This document shows, piece after piece, positions 37,096 through 44,333 of a DNA stretch of 64,000 nt. Source of the stretch: Rhodococcus jostii NBRC 16295 (GTDB taxonomy: Bacteria > Actinomycetota > Actinomycetes > Mycobacteriales > Mycobacteriaceae); contig NZ_BCWY01000056.1 of NCBI RefSeq assembly GCF_001894825.1, forward strand, positions 1-64,000, read 5' to 3'. The translations under genes and the position numbers were made by a program. Under the pieces are notes generated by a model. The model ran no database searches. It saw only the letters and a program-made list of their open reading frames with translations, and was not told the origin of the DNA. Every line of letters begins with the position of its first letter. Positions within the stretch are counted from its first letter, which is position 1.

Positions 37096-37868
37096 CCGAC
37101 GAACTGCTGCAACCACTTCCGGTGTCGGCCCTCGTTCTCGGAGCGTGCGGAGGTGCGGGGGCCACCACGACGGCACTCGGGCTCGCCAACACCGCCGCGG
37201 TGCGGGGCGGCGCGGTCGTCGCCGTCGACGCGACACCGGCCGGCGGCGACGTCGCCGAACGGGGCGCCGATGCGATGCTCTCCGTGAGCGGGCTCGAGCA
37301 GGTGGTCGCGGCATCGGCGGCCGGCCCGGTCGCGGACGACGTGTTCGACGGGTACTGCTCCCGCACGAGCGCCGGCACCCGCATCCTGAACCGCATCGGG
37401 AACAAAACCGCGATGGAACCCGAATTCCACACTCTCACAGCTGCTCTGCGTGCCCGCGGAGTCAGCGCTGTCCACGACCTCGGGCACCGGCTACGCGCCG
37501 CGTACCTCGCGCCGCTCCTGACCACACCGTCACCGATCGTTCTCGTCGTGCCGTGCCGGGCGGATGCCTTCAATCGCCTGCGCGCGGCGTTGCAGTCGAT
37601 CGGTGACACGCTCGGCGAACCCGGACTCGCCCGCACCATCGTCACCGTGTCGAACCAGGACGCCACCGGTTGGCAGGTCGACGTCGATCTTCTCCGCGAA
37701 TACCTGGGCGGGCAGGTGTGGGGGATCGAAACAATTCCCTACGACGCACATCTGGGCATGGGCATCGTGATCGATCACGGCCTACTGGCACCGGCGACCC
37801 GGGCGGCGTACGAGCGGGTCTCCGCGGCGGCGTCGGCAGTGGTCGAAGGTCGTCCCGAACGGGTCTGA
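37092..37868 (+). CDS. ParA/MinD-like protein lacking Walker A lysines
   Basis: 258 aa. The fold reads as a ParA/MinD P-loop protein: an N-terminal loop GACGGAGATTTALGLANTAA (residues 17-36), VVAVDATPAGGDVAE for the Walker A' region, SAVHDLGHRLR and IVLVVPCRADAFNRL. In true ParA/MinD the loop is KGGVGKT; here both lysines are replaced (Cys19, Ala24). Similar lysine-less loops occur in some actinobacterial ATPases near conjugation or secretion genes, as I recall. It may bind nucleotide weakly or be a scaffold. It is coupled to the membrane protein upstream; together they could form a positioning or secretion module. Confidence 0.6.
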   Translation: MTDELLQPLPVSALVLGACGGAGATTTALGLANTAAVRGGAVVAVDATPAGGDVAERGADAMLSVSGLEQVVAASAAGPVADDVFDGYCSRTSAGTRILNRIGNKTAMEPEFHTLTAALRARGVSAVHDLGHRLRAAYLAPLLTTPSPIVLVVPCRADAFNRLRAALQSIGDTLGEPGLARTIVTVSNQDATGWQVDVDLLREYLGGQVWGIETIPYDAHLGMGIVIDHGLLAPATRAAYERVSAAASAVVEGRPERV

Positions 37869-37914
37869 GTCATCGCGACCTCGACCCACATCCGCAGACA
37901 TTTTAGCTATCCGT

Positions 37915-37932
37915 CCACGCAAAATTGCGTGG
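37915..37932. terminator. Hairpin between the ParA-like and SRPBCC genes
   Basis: CCACGCAA (37915-37922) pairs with TTGCGTGG (37925-37932) between two convergent genes, with T-rich and A-rich bases in the centre. Likely bidirectional terminator. Confidence 0.5.
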
Positions 37933-37980
37933 GCGTCTGACCAATCGGTGGGCAACCGCGACAACAACACCGCCAACCCC

Positions 37981-38376
37981 TCACCCCTCGAGCAACGCCT
38001 TCAATGTCTGCAGGTCGGCGGTGACCGCTGCGGCGTCCTGCGCGAATTCTTCGGCGGTGACGTCGTCGCGTCGCCGGATGGTGAAGACGACTTCGCTGTG
38101 GTCGCCGTCGGGGATGACGCGCACGGGGTTGTAGACGGTGTCGCCGCTCGGGAGGGTGACGTAGTGGTCGAGGACGCCGTAGTCGTTGGTGGGCGCGAAG
38201 GTGACGGAGACCTGCCCCATCGGGGAGTCGGCGAGCCAGCGGTCGCCGTCGCGGGTGATCGTGGTGCTGAGGCCTGCCGCCCAGGCGGGGAGGTTGGCGG
38301 GGTCGCCGGCGTAGGCGTACACGTCGGCGGCGGACCGGGCGATGAACACGCTGACATGAGTTGATTCGGTGGTCAT
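37981..38376 (-). CDS. SRPBCC-family (polyketide-cyclase-like) protein
   Basis: 131 aa. SRPBCC features: VFIARSAADVYAYAGDPANLPAWAAGL at the N-terminus, and DHYVTLPSGDTVYNPVRV with EVVFTIRRRDDVTAEEFAQDAAAV at the C-terminus. It binds or shuttles a hydrophobic ligand; the ligand is unknown. The start ATG 38376 gives MTTESTHV; ATG 38388 is four codons upstream and neither has an ideal ribosome-binding site. Confidence 0.75.
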   Translation of the reverse strand: MTTESTHVSVFIARSAADVYAYAGDPANLPAWAAGLSTTITRDGDRWLADSPMGQVSVTFAPTNDYGVLDHYVTLPSGDTVYNPVRVIPDGDHSEVVFTIRRRDDVTAEEFAQDAAAVTADLQTLKALLEG

Positions 38377-38476
38377 GGCTCCCAGCATCCCCGCTGCGGC
38401 CGGCGGATGATTGAAGAAATCGGACGCCCGCGTGCTCGACGTCCGAAACCTTCAATGCACGTCCACCGGAAGTCGT

Positions 38477-38482
38477 TAGCGT
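38477..38482 (+). promoter_or_regulatory. -10 element of a leaderless promoter
   Basis: TAGCGT ends 7 nt before ATG 38490 and no Shine-Dalgarno is present. Confidence 0.5.
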
Positions 38483-38489
38483 TCTCGAC

Positions 38490-38885
38490 ATGACCGCAAC
38501 ATTCAGTGCCATCGAACTGGTCGTCGCCGACCTGCCTGCATCGCTCGCGTTCTACCGGCGACTCGGTCTCGACATTCCCGCCGACGCCGATCAGGCGCCC
38601 CACGTCGAATTCGAGCTTCCCGGCGGAATCCGCCTGCTGTGGGACACGATCGAGACGATCCGCTCGTTCACACCCGATTGGACCGAACCCACCGGCGGGC
38701 ATCGTCTCTCACTGGCCTTCGACTGCGGAACCGCCGCCGACGTCGACAGCCTGTTCGACGAGGTCACGGCCGCCGGCTACGACGGACGGAAGAAACCGTG
38801 GGATGCACCGTGGGGGCAGCGCTACGCCACCGTCGACGATCCCGACGGCAATCCCGTCGACCTGTTCGCCGCGCTCACGCCGTGA
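38490..38885 (+). CDS. VOC-family (glyoxalase-like) protein
   Basis: 131 aa. One vicinal-oxygen-chelate domain: AIELVVADLPASLAFYRRLGL at the start, and WGQRYATVDDPDGNPVDLF at the end, as in glyoxalase/bleomycin-resistance proteins. Metal ligands are not complete by eye (no N-terminal His), so it may be a binding protein. Predicted leaderless start. Its last 11 nt overlap the convergent AraC-type gene. Confidence 0.85.
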   Translation: MTATFSAIELVVADLPASLAFYRRLGLDIPADADQAPHVEFELPGGIRLLWDTIETIRSFTPDWTEPTGGHRLSLAFDCGTAADVDSLFDEVTAAGYDGRKKPWDAPWGQRYATVDDPDGNPVDLFAALTP

Positions 38886-39558
38886 CCAGTTGACCGAAGG
38901 TGCGTCCGGTCAGGTCGTGGGCCTCACGGATCAGGTGGGCCTGGTCGGCGAACCCGGCCATGCCGGCCGCCTGCGCTGCGGGAATCGACGAACCCGCCAG
39001 CCCCAACGCCGACTGCAACCGGAGGATCCGGGCCAGCATCTTCGGCCCGTACCCGAACTGCCGTCGGCACAGGCGGTGCAGGTGGCGTTCGCCGACCCCG
39101 ATCCGGTCGGCCACCTCACGGATGGACGTCTGCTGTTCCAGCAGGCCGACGATCACGGAAATCCGGCCGTCCGGCGGTGGCCCGAGGACTGCGCGAGACC
39201 GCACGAACTCCTCGAGCGCCCGGCCTGGGTCGGCCTCGTCGACGATCCGGCCGAGGAATTCTGCGGTGGCACGATCGCTCAGTACCTCGTCGAGCGGCAC
39301 CCGCAGATTGGCCAGCTCCTCTGCCGGCGTTCCCAGCAGATCCGGCAGTGTTCCTGGCGAACAACGCAATCCGACGTAGCGGTCACCCTCCCGGTTGCGG
39401 GTGAGATACGGGCGGGAGTCGGGACCGGCCACGACGACGTCGCCGTTCATCCAGATGAGGTCCATGCAGCCGTCGGGCAGGATGGCAGCCTCGCCCGCTG
39501 CGGCGGTCTTCTGCCACACCACAGCGCCGGGGAACACCGACCGCCGCTCCGTGTACAT
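38875..39558 (-). CDS. AraC-family helix-turn-helix regulator
   Basis: 227 aa. The N-terminal half (GAVVWQKTAAAGEAAILPDGCMDLIW) is the short sensor domain of DUF6597-like AraC proteins; the C-terminal half has the double helix-turn-helix (IREVADRIGVGERHLHRLCRRQFGYGPK and AAGMAGFADQAHLIREAHDLTG). ATG 39558 is 6 nt after TAGCAT on the minus strand (leaderless). It overlaps tail-to-tail with the VOC gene, so any regulatory link between the two would not be by shared promoter. Confidence 0.82.
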   Translation of the reverse strand: MYTERRSVFPGAVVWQKTAAAGEAAILPDGCMDLIWMNGDVVVAGPDSRPYLTRNREGDRYVGLRCSPGTLPDLLGTPAEELANLRVPLDEVLSDRATAEFLGRIVDEADPGRALEEFVRSRAVLGPPPDGRISVIVGLLEQQTSIREVADRIGVGERHLHRLCRRQFGYGPKMLARILRLQSALGLAGSSIPAAQAAGMAGFADQAHLIREAHDLTGRTFGQLVTA

Positions 39559-39564
39559 GACCCC

Positions 39565-39570
39565 ATGCTA
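39565..39570 (-). promoter_or_regulatory. -10 element of a leaderless promoter
   Basis: TAGCAT on the minus strand ends 6 nt before ATG 39558; no Shine-Dalgarno. Confidence 0.5.
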
Positions 39571-39598
39571 GGCAGCCACTAGGACATTCCGCGCGCCG

Positions 39599-40060
39599 TC
39601 AGATCTCCGGCTCGATCACGTGCAGGTCCGGATCCCAGTCGTAGACGACGGCGGTCCGCAGCAGAATGTCCTGCAGCGACCGGCGCCGGCTGTCGACTGC
39701 CGCCCACAACAATCCGAAGCCGAACATCACGTACAGCACCGCCCGGACGAAGGCGCGCAGCCAGCCGATCAGTTCGCCGTTGCGACTGACCACGCGCAGC
39801 CCCATCGTCACGGCACCGACGGTGCGGCCGCTCACCGCCCAGCACGCCGTCAGGTACAGCACCGCCACGGTGATGAACAACGTCACGGAGAGCACGGCGT
39901 TGGCGTCGGGAAACGAGAATTCCTGCGGTGAGAACAACAAGCGCAGGAACAGCGCGCCCACGTAGATGCCGCCCATGACGGCGAGGACGACCCCCAGATC
40001 GATGCCGCAGGCCAGCCCCCTGGTGACGATTCCGGCGGAGCGATGGGCCGGCGCACTCAT
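39599..40060 (-). CDS. RDD-family membrane protein
   Basis: 153 aa with three to four transmembrane helices. The N-terminal RGLACGIDLGVVLAVMGGIYV carries the first Arg-Asp of the RDD motif, and GRTVGAVTMGLRVV and SRRRSLQDILLRTAVVYDW are the typical later segments. RDD proteins are small membrane proteins, some acting as ion transporters or subunits. ATG 40060 overlaps the stop of the repeat-protein gene by 4 nt (ATGA), so the two proteins are made together. Confidence 0.85.
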   Translation of the reverse strand: MSAPAHRSAGIVTRGLACGIDLGVVLAVMGGIYVGALFLRLLFSPQEFSFPDANAVLSVTLFITVAVLYLTACWAVSGRTVGAVTMGLRVVSRNGELIGWLRAFVRAVLYVMFGFGLLWAAVDSRRRSLQDILLRTAVVYDWDPDLHVIEPEI

Positions 40061-40710
40061 GCATCGCCCGGTTCGTGCGCGCGCCCGAACAACTTGCCCA
40101 CGAATCCTGCGACGGCGTCGTCGGCCTGCATGCCCTGGGTCCGCACCCCCCGGACCGCCTCGTTGGACATCGAGTCGGTCGACTCGCGGATGATGCGCGG
40201 CAGGTCGACGCCCTCGATCACCGTGTCCGCCAGAACCACCAGGTCGACGCGTCCGATGACGGAATCCACGTCGACGCGGTCGACGATCGCGCCCACGTCC
40301 ACCCGCGCGGCGACGGCGTCGATGTCGACGCGATCGAGAATCTGCGGGATGTCGATGCGGGCGGCGATGGCGTCCACGTCGACCCGGTCGATGATGCGCT
40401 GGATGTCGATGCCCTCGGCGACGACGTCGAGGTCTACGTGATCACGGACGATCGCGGTGAGATCCACCTCCTGCAGCGCAACCTGCACGACCTTCCGCAG
40501 CACCGCGTGCAGCACCCGATCCGCGAGTTCGTCGGCACTGCGCAGCGTCTCGGCGCCGCGTTCCTCCAGGGTGATCAGGAGCGGGTCGACTCCCGGCAGG
40601 AGCCGCGCCGCGTCGACGCCGAATCCGAACGCACGCTGCAACGCACCACCGGCCGTCGCGGCGGCGCCGGCCGCGAGTCGCAGCGGATCGGGGGCTTTCC
40701 TGCCGTCCAT
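40057..40710 (-). CDS. Protein with tandem nonapeptide repeats, coupled to RDD protein
   Basis: 217 aa, no signal peptide or clear transmembrane helix. Residues about 1-80 are helical (RGAETLRSADELADRVLHAVLRKV). Residues 92-157 consist of seven tandem 9-residue repeats of the form (V/I)D(V/I/L)xx(I/V)(I/V/A/L)xR, for example IDIQRIIDR, VDVDAIAAR, IDIPQILDR. Alternate units are more alike, giving an 18-residue super-period, as expected for helical or beta-solenoid stacking. The tail (MQADDAVAGFVGKLFGR) is amphipathic. I do not recognise a function. ATG 40710 is the most likely start. Confidence 0.65.
   Translation of the reverse strand: MDGRKAPDPLRLAAGAAATAGGALQRAFGFGVDAARLLPGVDPLLITLEERGAETLRSADELADRVLHAVLRKVVQVALQEVDLTAIVRDHVDLDVVAEGIDIQRIIDRVDVDAIAARIDIPQILDRVDIDAVAARVDVGAIVDRVDVDSVIGRVDLVVLADTVIEGVDLPRIIRESTDSMSNEAVRGVRTQGMQADDAVAGFVGKLFGRAHEPGDA
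40240..40467 (-). repeat. 27-bp coding repeat array
   Basis: The DNA of the nonapeptide array above: near-repeats of 27 bp such as GTCGACGCGATC-type units, diverged between copies. It is protein-level repetition, not a mobile repeat. Confidence 0.7.
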
Positions 40711-40763
40711 ACTTCGATATCCAAGCCCGTCGGCGGCGGGGGCGCACGACTTCCCGAATATGG

Positions 40764-41159
40764 TTACCCGGTCGGTGCGTGCGGGCCGTGCACGATGCGC
40801 GGGGACGGCCGGTCGCCGGACCGTTGGGGAGCCCAGCCGGCGAGTTCGGCGATCAGCTCGGCAACCCGATCCGAGCACCGGGCGGGATCCGGTGCCGGGC
40901 CCAACCCGAGACCCTCGACCACCAGCACGTTCCCGGGGGTGAGACCGTGGACGCCGAGCGACCACCCGAAGGTGCGGTTCCAGGCCAGAACGGCTTTCCG
41001 ACCGCGGTAGTAGGGGATCTCGCTGGACAGTGTCACCACCGCGTCGAAGGCGGGAGTGCACCACCAGTCGACCGACAGGGCATCCACCGTCGCCGCGACG
41101 GAACCGACATATTCACCGACGTTCGCCGAGCTCGTGGCCCGGACCTGGCTGACGCTCAT
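40764..41159 (-). CDS. DUF6292-like protein (hypothetical)
   Basis: 131 aa. VGEYVGSVAATVDALSV at the start, GRKAVLAWNRTFGWSLGVHG in the middle and DRVAELIAELAGW at the end resemble DUF6292 proteins of actinobacteria, small cytoplasmic proteins of unknown function. The start ATG 41159 gives MSVSQVRA; an upstream in-frame start is possible but the sequence there does not look conserved. It is divergent from the secreted protein at 41428; the 268 nt between contain two small inverted repeats and no gene. Confidence 0.55.
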   Translation of the reverse strand: MSVSQVRATSSANVGEYVGSVAATVDALSVDWWCTPAFDAVVTLSSEIPYYRGRKAVLAWNRTFGWSLGVHGLTPGNVLVVEGLGLGPAPDPARCSDRVAELIAELAGWAPQRSGDRPSPRIVHGPHAPTG

Positions 41160-41427
41160 ATTCAACCCACTCTCGACGTTCGCAGAAACCCGGCAGAGGA
41201 AGCCGGACGTCAGGTTCACACCCGAGTCATTCGTCACGGACCGCCGCGAGGACGGGTTCGGGGTCTGCGACGAGGCTTCTACTTCATCGTCGGGCCGGAG
41301 CGACGTGCCCGGTAGCCACCCTGGGGTGCGCATACCCCACCCTCGAAACACGGGCGAGCTGCGGCACGGCTAACGGAATCCGGTGCCGCACCGACACACA
41401 CAACACCCGGACCCGAAGGAGTATTCG

Positions 41428-41883
41428 ATGACCGACAGGATCCGCAGGTTCCTCGCCGGAGCTGCCGCATCGTCCGCCCTCGCCGCCGCGGTGGTCGCGG
41501 TCTGCGCCGCACCCGCCCAGGCCGAACCCTCGGCCGACTGTCACACCGCCACCACGCCGACATCCGGCACCTCGCACTGCACAGCGAACGACGTGCCCGC
41601 AGGCAGGACCGCGGTCCACATCGGGACCGTCGAATGCTTCGGTCTGACGCCGCGGGCGATTCCCGGACCCGGCGGTGTCACGCACATTCCGTGGATCCAG
41701 GGCTATCGCCGCGACGGCGTGTGGGTTCCGGCCGGGACACCGTCGACCGGATCGTGCATCGGCGGGAGCGGCGCACCGTGGTGGGAGGCCGGCATCTCGA
41801 CCGGCGCCTTCACGACCTGCGGACTGCAAGAGGGGATCGTCACGTACGTCAGCGTCGGCTGCAACCCGATCCGCCCGCAGTAG
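41428..41883 (+). CDS. Small secreted Cys-rich protein (hypothetical)
   Basis: 151 aa. Signal peptide (MTDRIRRFLAGAAASSALAA..., cleaved near AQA-EP), then about 115 residues with six Cys (SADCHTA, SHCTAND, VECFGL, GSCIGG, TTCGLQ, VGCNP) likely in disulfides. It is exported; the function is unknown. ATG 41428 has AAGGAG 6 nt upstream. Confidence 0.7.
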   Translation: MTDRIRRFLAGAAASSALAAAVVAVCAAPAQAEPSADCHTATTPTSGTSHCTANDVPAGRTAVHIGTVECFGLTPRAIPGPGGVTHIPWIQGYRRDGVWVPAGTPSTGSCIGGSGAPWWEAGISTGAFTTCGLQEGIVTYVSVGCNPIRPQ

Positions 41884-41909
41884 GGCCGTTTTCACACCGG
41901 TCAACGAAA

Positions 41910-41941
41910 GAGGCCACGAACTCGGTGGAGTTCGTGGCCTC
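41910..41941. terminator. Terminator between the secreted protein and tRNA-Leu
   Basis: A perfect 14-bp stem (41910-41923 with 41928-41941) and GGTG loop, followed by TTTCG on the minus strand. It can end the tRNA-Leu transcript and the converging secreted-protein mRNA. Confidence 0.75.
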
Positions 41942-41968
41942 GATGTCGCGATTCCGGAGAACCGCTTG

Positions 41969-42054
41969 TGGTGGGCGAAGGGGGACTTGAACCCCCACGT
42001 CCCGAAGGACACTGGCACCTGAAGCCAGCGCGTCTGCCATTCCGCCACTCGCCC
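41969..42054 (-). tRNA. tRNA-Leu (CAG)
   Basis: An 86-nt cloverleaf on the minus strand, with acceptor GGGCGAG, a long variable arm typical of Leu, anticodon loop CTTCAGG (anticodon CAG), T-arm GGTTCAAGTCC and encoded CCA at 41969-41971. Confidence 0.97.
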
Positions 42055-42310
42055 GAGCGACCCGGAAACATTAACACGAGGTCGCCAGAAATCACGATTC
42101 GTACAGGTCAGGACCCAGAAAGGCCACAAAAACGCCCGTTCAGGCAAAGACCGATATCATGCAATGGCGTAGACCCGTGTCGTGGCTCGAGGCAATGACA
42201 GTACCGTGGGATACGCGTACGGCAGTGCCGCGACACGGACATGTCTCGTCACAGCCACCGCGCACCGAAGACAGAAGGCCCGACAGCCAGGCAACCGTGA
42301 GGAGGTTCCG

Positions 42311-43612
42311 ATGGGGATAGTTCAACGTTTCGAGCGGAAACTCCAGGGAGCCGTCGGCGACGCGTTCGCCCGGGTCTTCGGCGGCGGCGTGGTGCCGCAG
42401 GAGGTGGAGGCCGCGCTTCAGCAGGAGGCCTCCGACCGGATCCAGCAGTTGGACGGCGGACACCTGCTCGCGCCGAACAGCTATGTCATCGCCATCAACA
42501 ACTCGGACCACGAAGAACTTGCCGCCGACAGAGACCTGACGGTCAAGGCCTTCGCCCGACACCTCGAAGACTTCATTCGCGACCAGGGCTGGCAGACGTA
42601 TGGTCCCATTCATGTCGCGTTCGAACCGTCGCCTTCACTGCACACCGGGCAGTTCCGCACCCGGGGTTCGGTGGATCCGGATGCCGGCCGCCCAGGCGCG
42701 GCCACGCCGGGGCGACCCGAACCGCCACGCGGTCCCGCACCGCGACCACAGGCACCGTTTGTACCCGTCACGTCGAATCCAGGAGCTGGCCCCATGACGC
42801 AGAACTCAGGCTACGACCCCAGCCGCGAACCAGCGGGCAACCGCAATCCCGACCCGCAGTACGCGCGCAACGGTCATGCCCATGCAGGTCAGGACCAGCG
42901 GTACCCGCAGGGCTACCAGAACGGTTACGACCGTGGCGGCTACCAGCAGGGCGGTTACGACCAGCAGCAGTACCCCGACGACCAGCGCGGCGGGTACCCG
43001 CAGGATGCCGCCTACGGTCAGGCGTACGACCAGGGCGCGCAGGCTCCCGGTTACGACCAGCCCGCGGACGCCGGCTACGACTACCAGCAGGGCGGCTACC
43101 AGCAGGGCGGCTACGACCAGCAGGCGTACGACCAGCAGGCGGCTCCCGCCCGCTACCCGGACGGTTCCTACGCGGAGGCCGGATACCAGCAGCCGCAGGG
43201 CTACGACCAGGGTTACGACCGCGGCGGCTACCAGCAGGGCGGCTACGACCAGCAGGCGTACGACCAGGGCTACGCCGACTACGACCAGGGTGGCTACCAG
43301 CAGGCGTACGCGCCGGACGGCCACACGTTCACGGCCACGTTGCAGCTCGAGGACGGCAGCGGACGCCACTTCCAGCTGCGTGAGGGCAACAACATCATCG
43401 GCCGCGGCCAGGAGGCGCAGTTCCGCCTCCCCGACACCGGTGTGTCACGCCGCCACATCGACATTCGCTGGGACGGGCAGGTAGCGATGCTGTCCGACCT
43501 CGGCTCCACCAACGGCACCACCGTCAACGGTGCTCCCGTGCAGGATTGGCAGCTGGCCGACGGAGACATCATCCGAGCGGGTCATTCGGAGATCCTGGTC
43601 CGAATCCTCTGA
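42311..43612 (+). CDS. fhaA: FhaA: DUF3662 and FHA-domain protein
   Basis: 433 aa. An N-terminal DUF3662 domain (about 1-120; MGIVQRFERKLQGAVGDAFAR) is joined by a very long linker of Gly/Gln/Tyr/Asp repeats (about 165-335) to a C-terminal FHA domain (NIIGRGQEAQFRLP, SRRHIDI, LGSTNGTTVNG) that binds phosphothreonine. In mycobacteria FhaA binds phosphorylated MviN and regulates peptidoglycan synthesis at poles and septum. GAGGAGG just upstream supports ATG 42311. First gene of the pkn operon; 256 nt separate it from fhaB. Confidence 0.93.
   Translation: MGIVQRFERKLQGAVGDAFARVFGGGVVPQEVEAALQQEASDRIQQLDGGHLLAPNSYVIAINNSDHEELAADRDLTVKAFARHLEDFIRDQGWQTYGPIHVAFEPSPSLHTGQFRTRGSVDPDAGRPGAATPGRPEPPRGPAPRPQAPFVPVTSNPGAGPMTQNSGYDPSREPAGNRNPDPQYARNGHAHAGQDQRYPQGYQNGYDRGGYQQGGYDQQQYPDDQRGGYPQDAAYGQAYDQGAQAPGYDQPADAGYDYQQGGYQQGGYDQQAYDQQAAPARYPDGSYAEAGYQQPQGYDQGYDRGGYQQGGYDQQAYDQGYADYDQGGYQQAYAPDGHTFTATLQLEDGSGRHFQLREGNNIIGRGQEAQFRLPDTGVSRRHIDIRWDGQVAMLSDLGSTNGTTVNGAPVQDWQLADGDIIRAGHSEILVRIL
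42920..43310 (+). repeat. Gly/Tyr/Gln-rich repeat linker of FhaA
   Basis: Coding repeats built on GGYQQGGYDQQAYDQ units, several nearly identical in DNA, so length variation between strains is likely. They form a disordered, low-complexity linker between the two domains. Confidence 0.85.
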
Positions 43613-43868
43613 GGCACCACCGAGATAGGTCCCAGAGCAGGTTCCGCCGATACCCGACCCCGACCTCTGCCGCCGAGACACAACCGAGACGGCTTCGATA
43701 CTCGACCGACACCGCGTCGGAGCCCGTGTCGGACGTAACACGGTGTGGACTCCGTATCGTTGTGGGCTGTCCGTATCCTGATCGCAGGGTGCGGGTTGCC
43801 CATATGATGCTGCCAGAAAAAGACGCCGGCGCCTCGAACGTTCCGGCCACAGAAGGAGGTGGACTGCC
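43613..43868 (+). promoter_or_regulatory. Promoter gap upstream of fhaB
   Basis: 256 nt with no gene. Two TAnnnT hexamers are visible (TATCCT 43774-43779 and TATGAT 43803-43808), suggesting a promoter that starts fhaB and the genes behind it apart from fhaA. AAGGAGG lies just before the GTG. Confidence 0.45.
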
Positions 43869-44333
43869 GTGCAAGGTTTGATTCTGCAACTCACACGAGC
43901 AGGTTTCCTGCTTCTGCTGTGGCTGTTCGTGTGGACCGTTCTGCGGGCGTTGCGCGGCGACATCTACGCCGGGTCCGGCGTCCGTGTGCCACCGCGATAT
44001 TCGCGCAGCGGCAACGTTCTGCCGTCGCTGGGGAAGACGAAGACGGCCAAGTATCTGGTGGTGACGCAGGGCGGCCTCGCCGGCACCCGCATCACCCTCG
44101 GCACCCAGCCCGTCCTGATCGGCCGCGCCGACGACTCCACCCTCGTCCTCACCGACGACTACGCCTCCACCCGCCACGCTCGGCTCTCCCCGCGAGGCGC
44201 CGACTGGTACGTCGAAGACCTCGGCTCGACCAACGGCACGTACCTGGATCGCGCCAAGGTCACCACATCTGTCCGCGTGCCGCTCGGTACCCCCGTACGC
44301 GTCGGCAAAACGGTAATCGAGTTGCGCCCGTGA
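43869..44333 (+). CDS. fhaB: FhaB/FipA: FHA-domain membrane protein
   Basis: 154 aa. An N-terminal transmembrane helix (ILQLTRAGFLLLLWLFVW) is followed by a cytoplasmic FHA domain (VLIGRADDSTLVL, STRHARL, LGSTNGTYLD). In mycobacteria FipA links FtsZ and FtsQ and is a substrate of PknA. GTG 43869 has AAGGAGG upstream. The stop overlaps the pstP start (GTGA). Confidence 0.93.
   Translation: MQGLILQLTRAGFLLLLWLFVWTVLRALRGDIYAGSGVRVPPRYSRSGNVLPSLGKTKTAKYLVVTQGGLAGTRITLGTQPVLIGRADDSTLVLTDDYASTRHARLSPRGADWYVEDLGSTNGTYLDRAKVTTSVRVPLGTPVRVGKTVIELRP

Noticed and set aside
42920-43310. Repeats in fhaA as a CRISPR array
   Set aside because: The repeats are in frame, code for a low-complexity linker and have no unique spacers of constant length.
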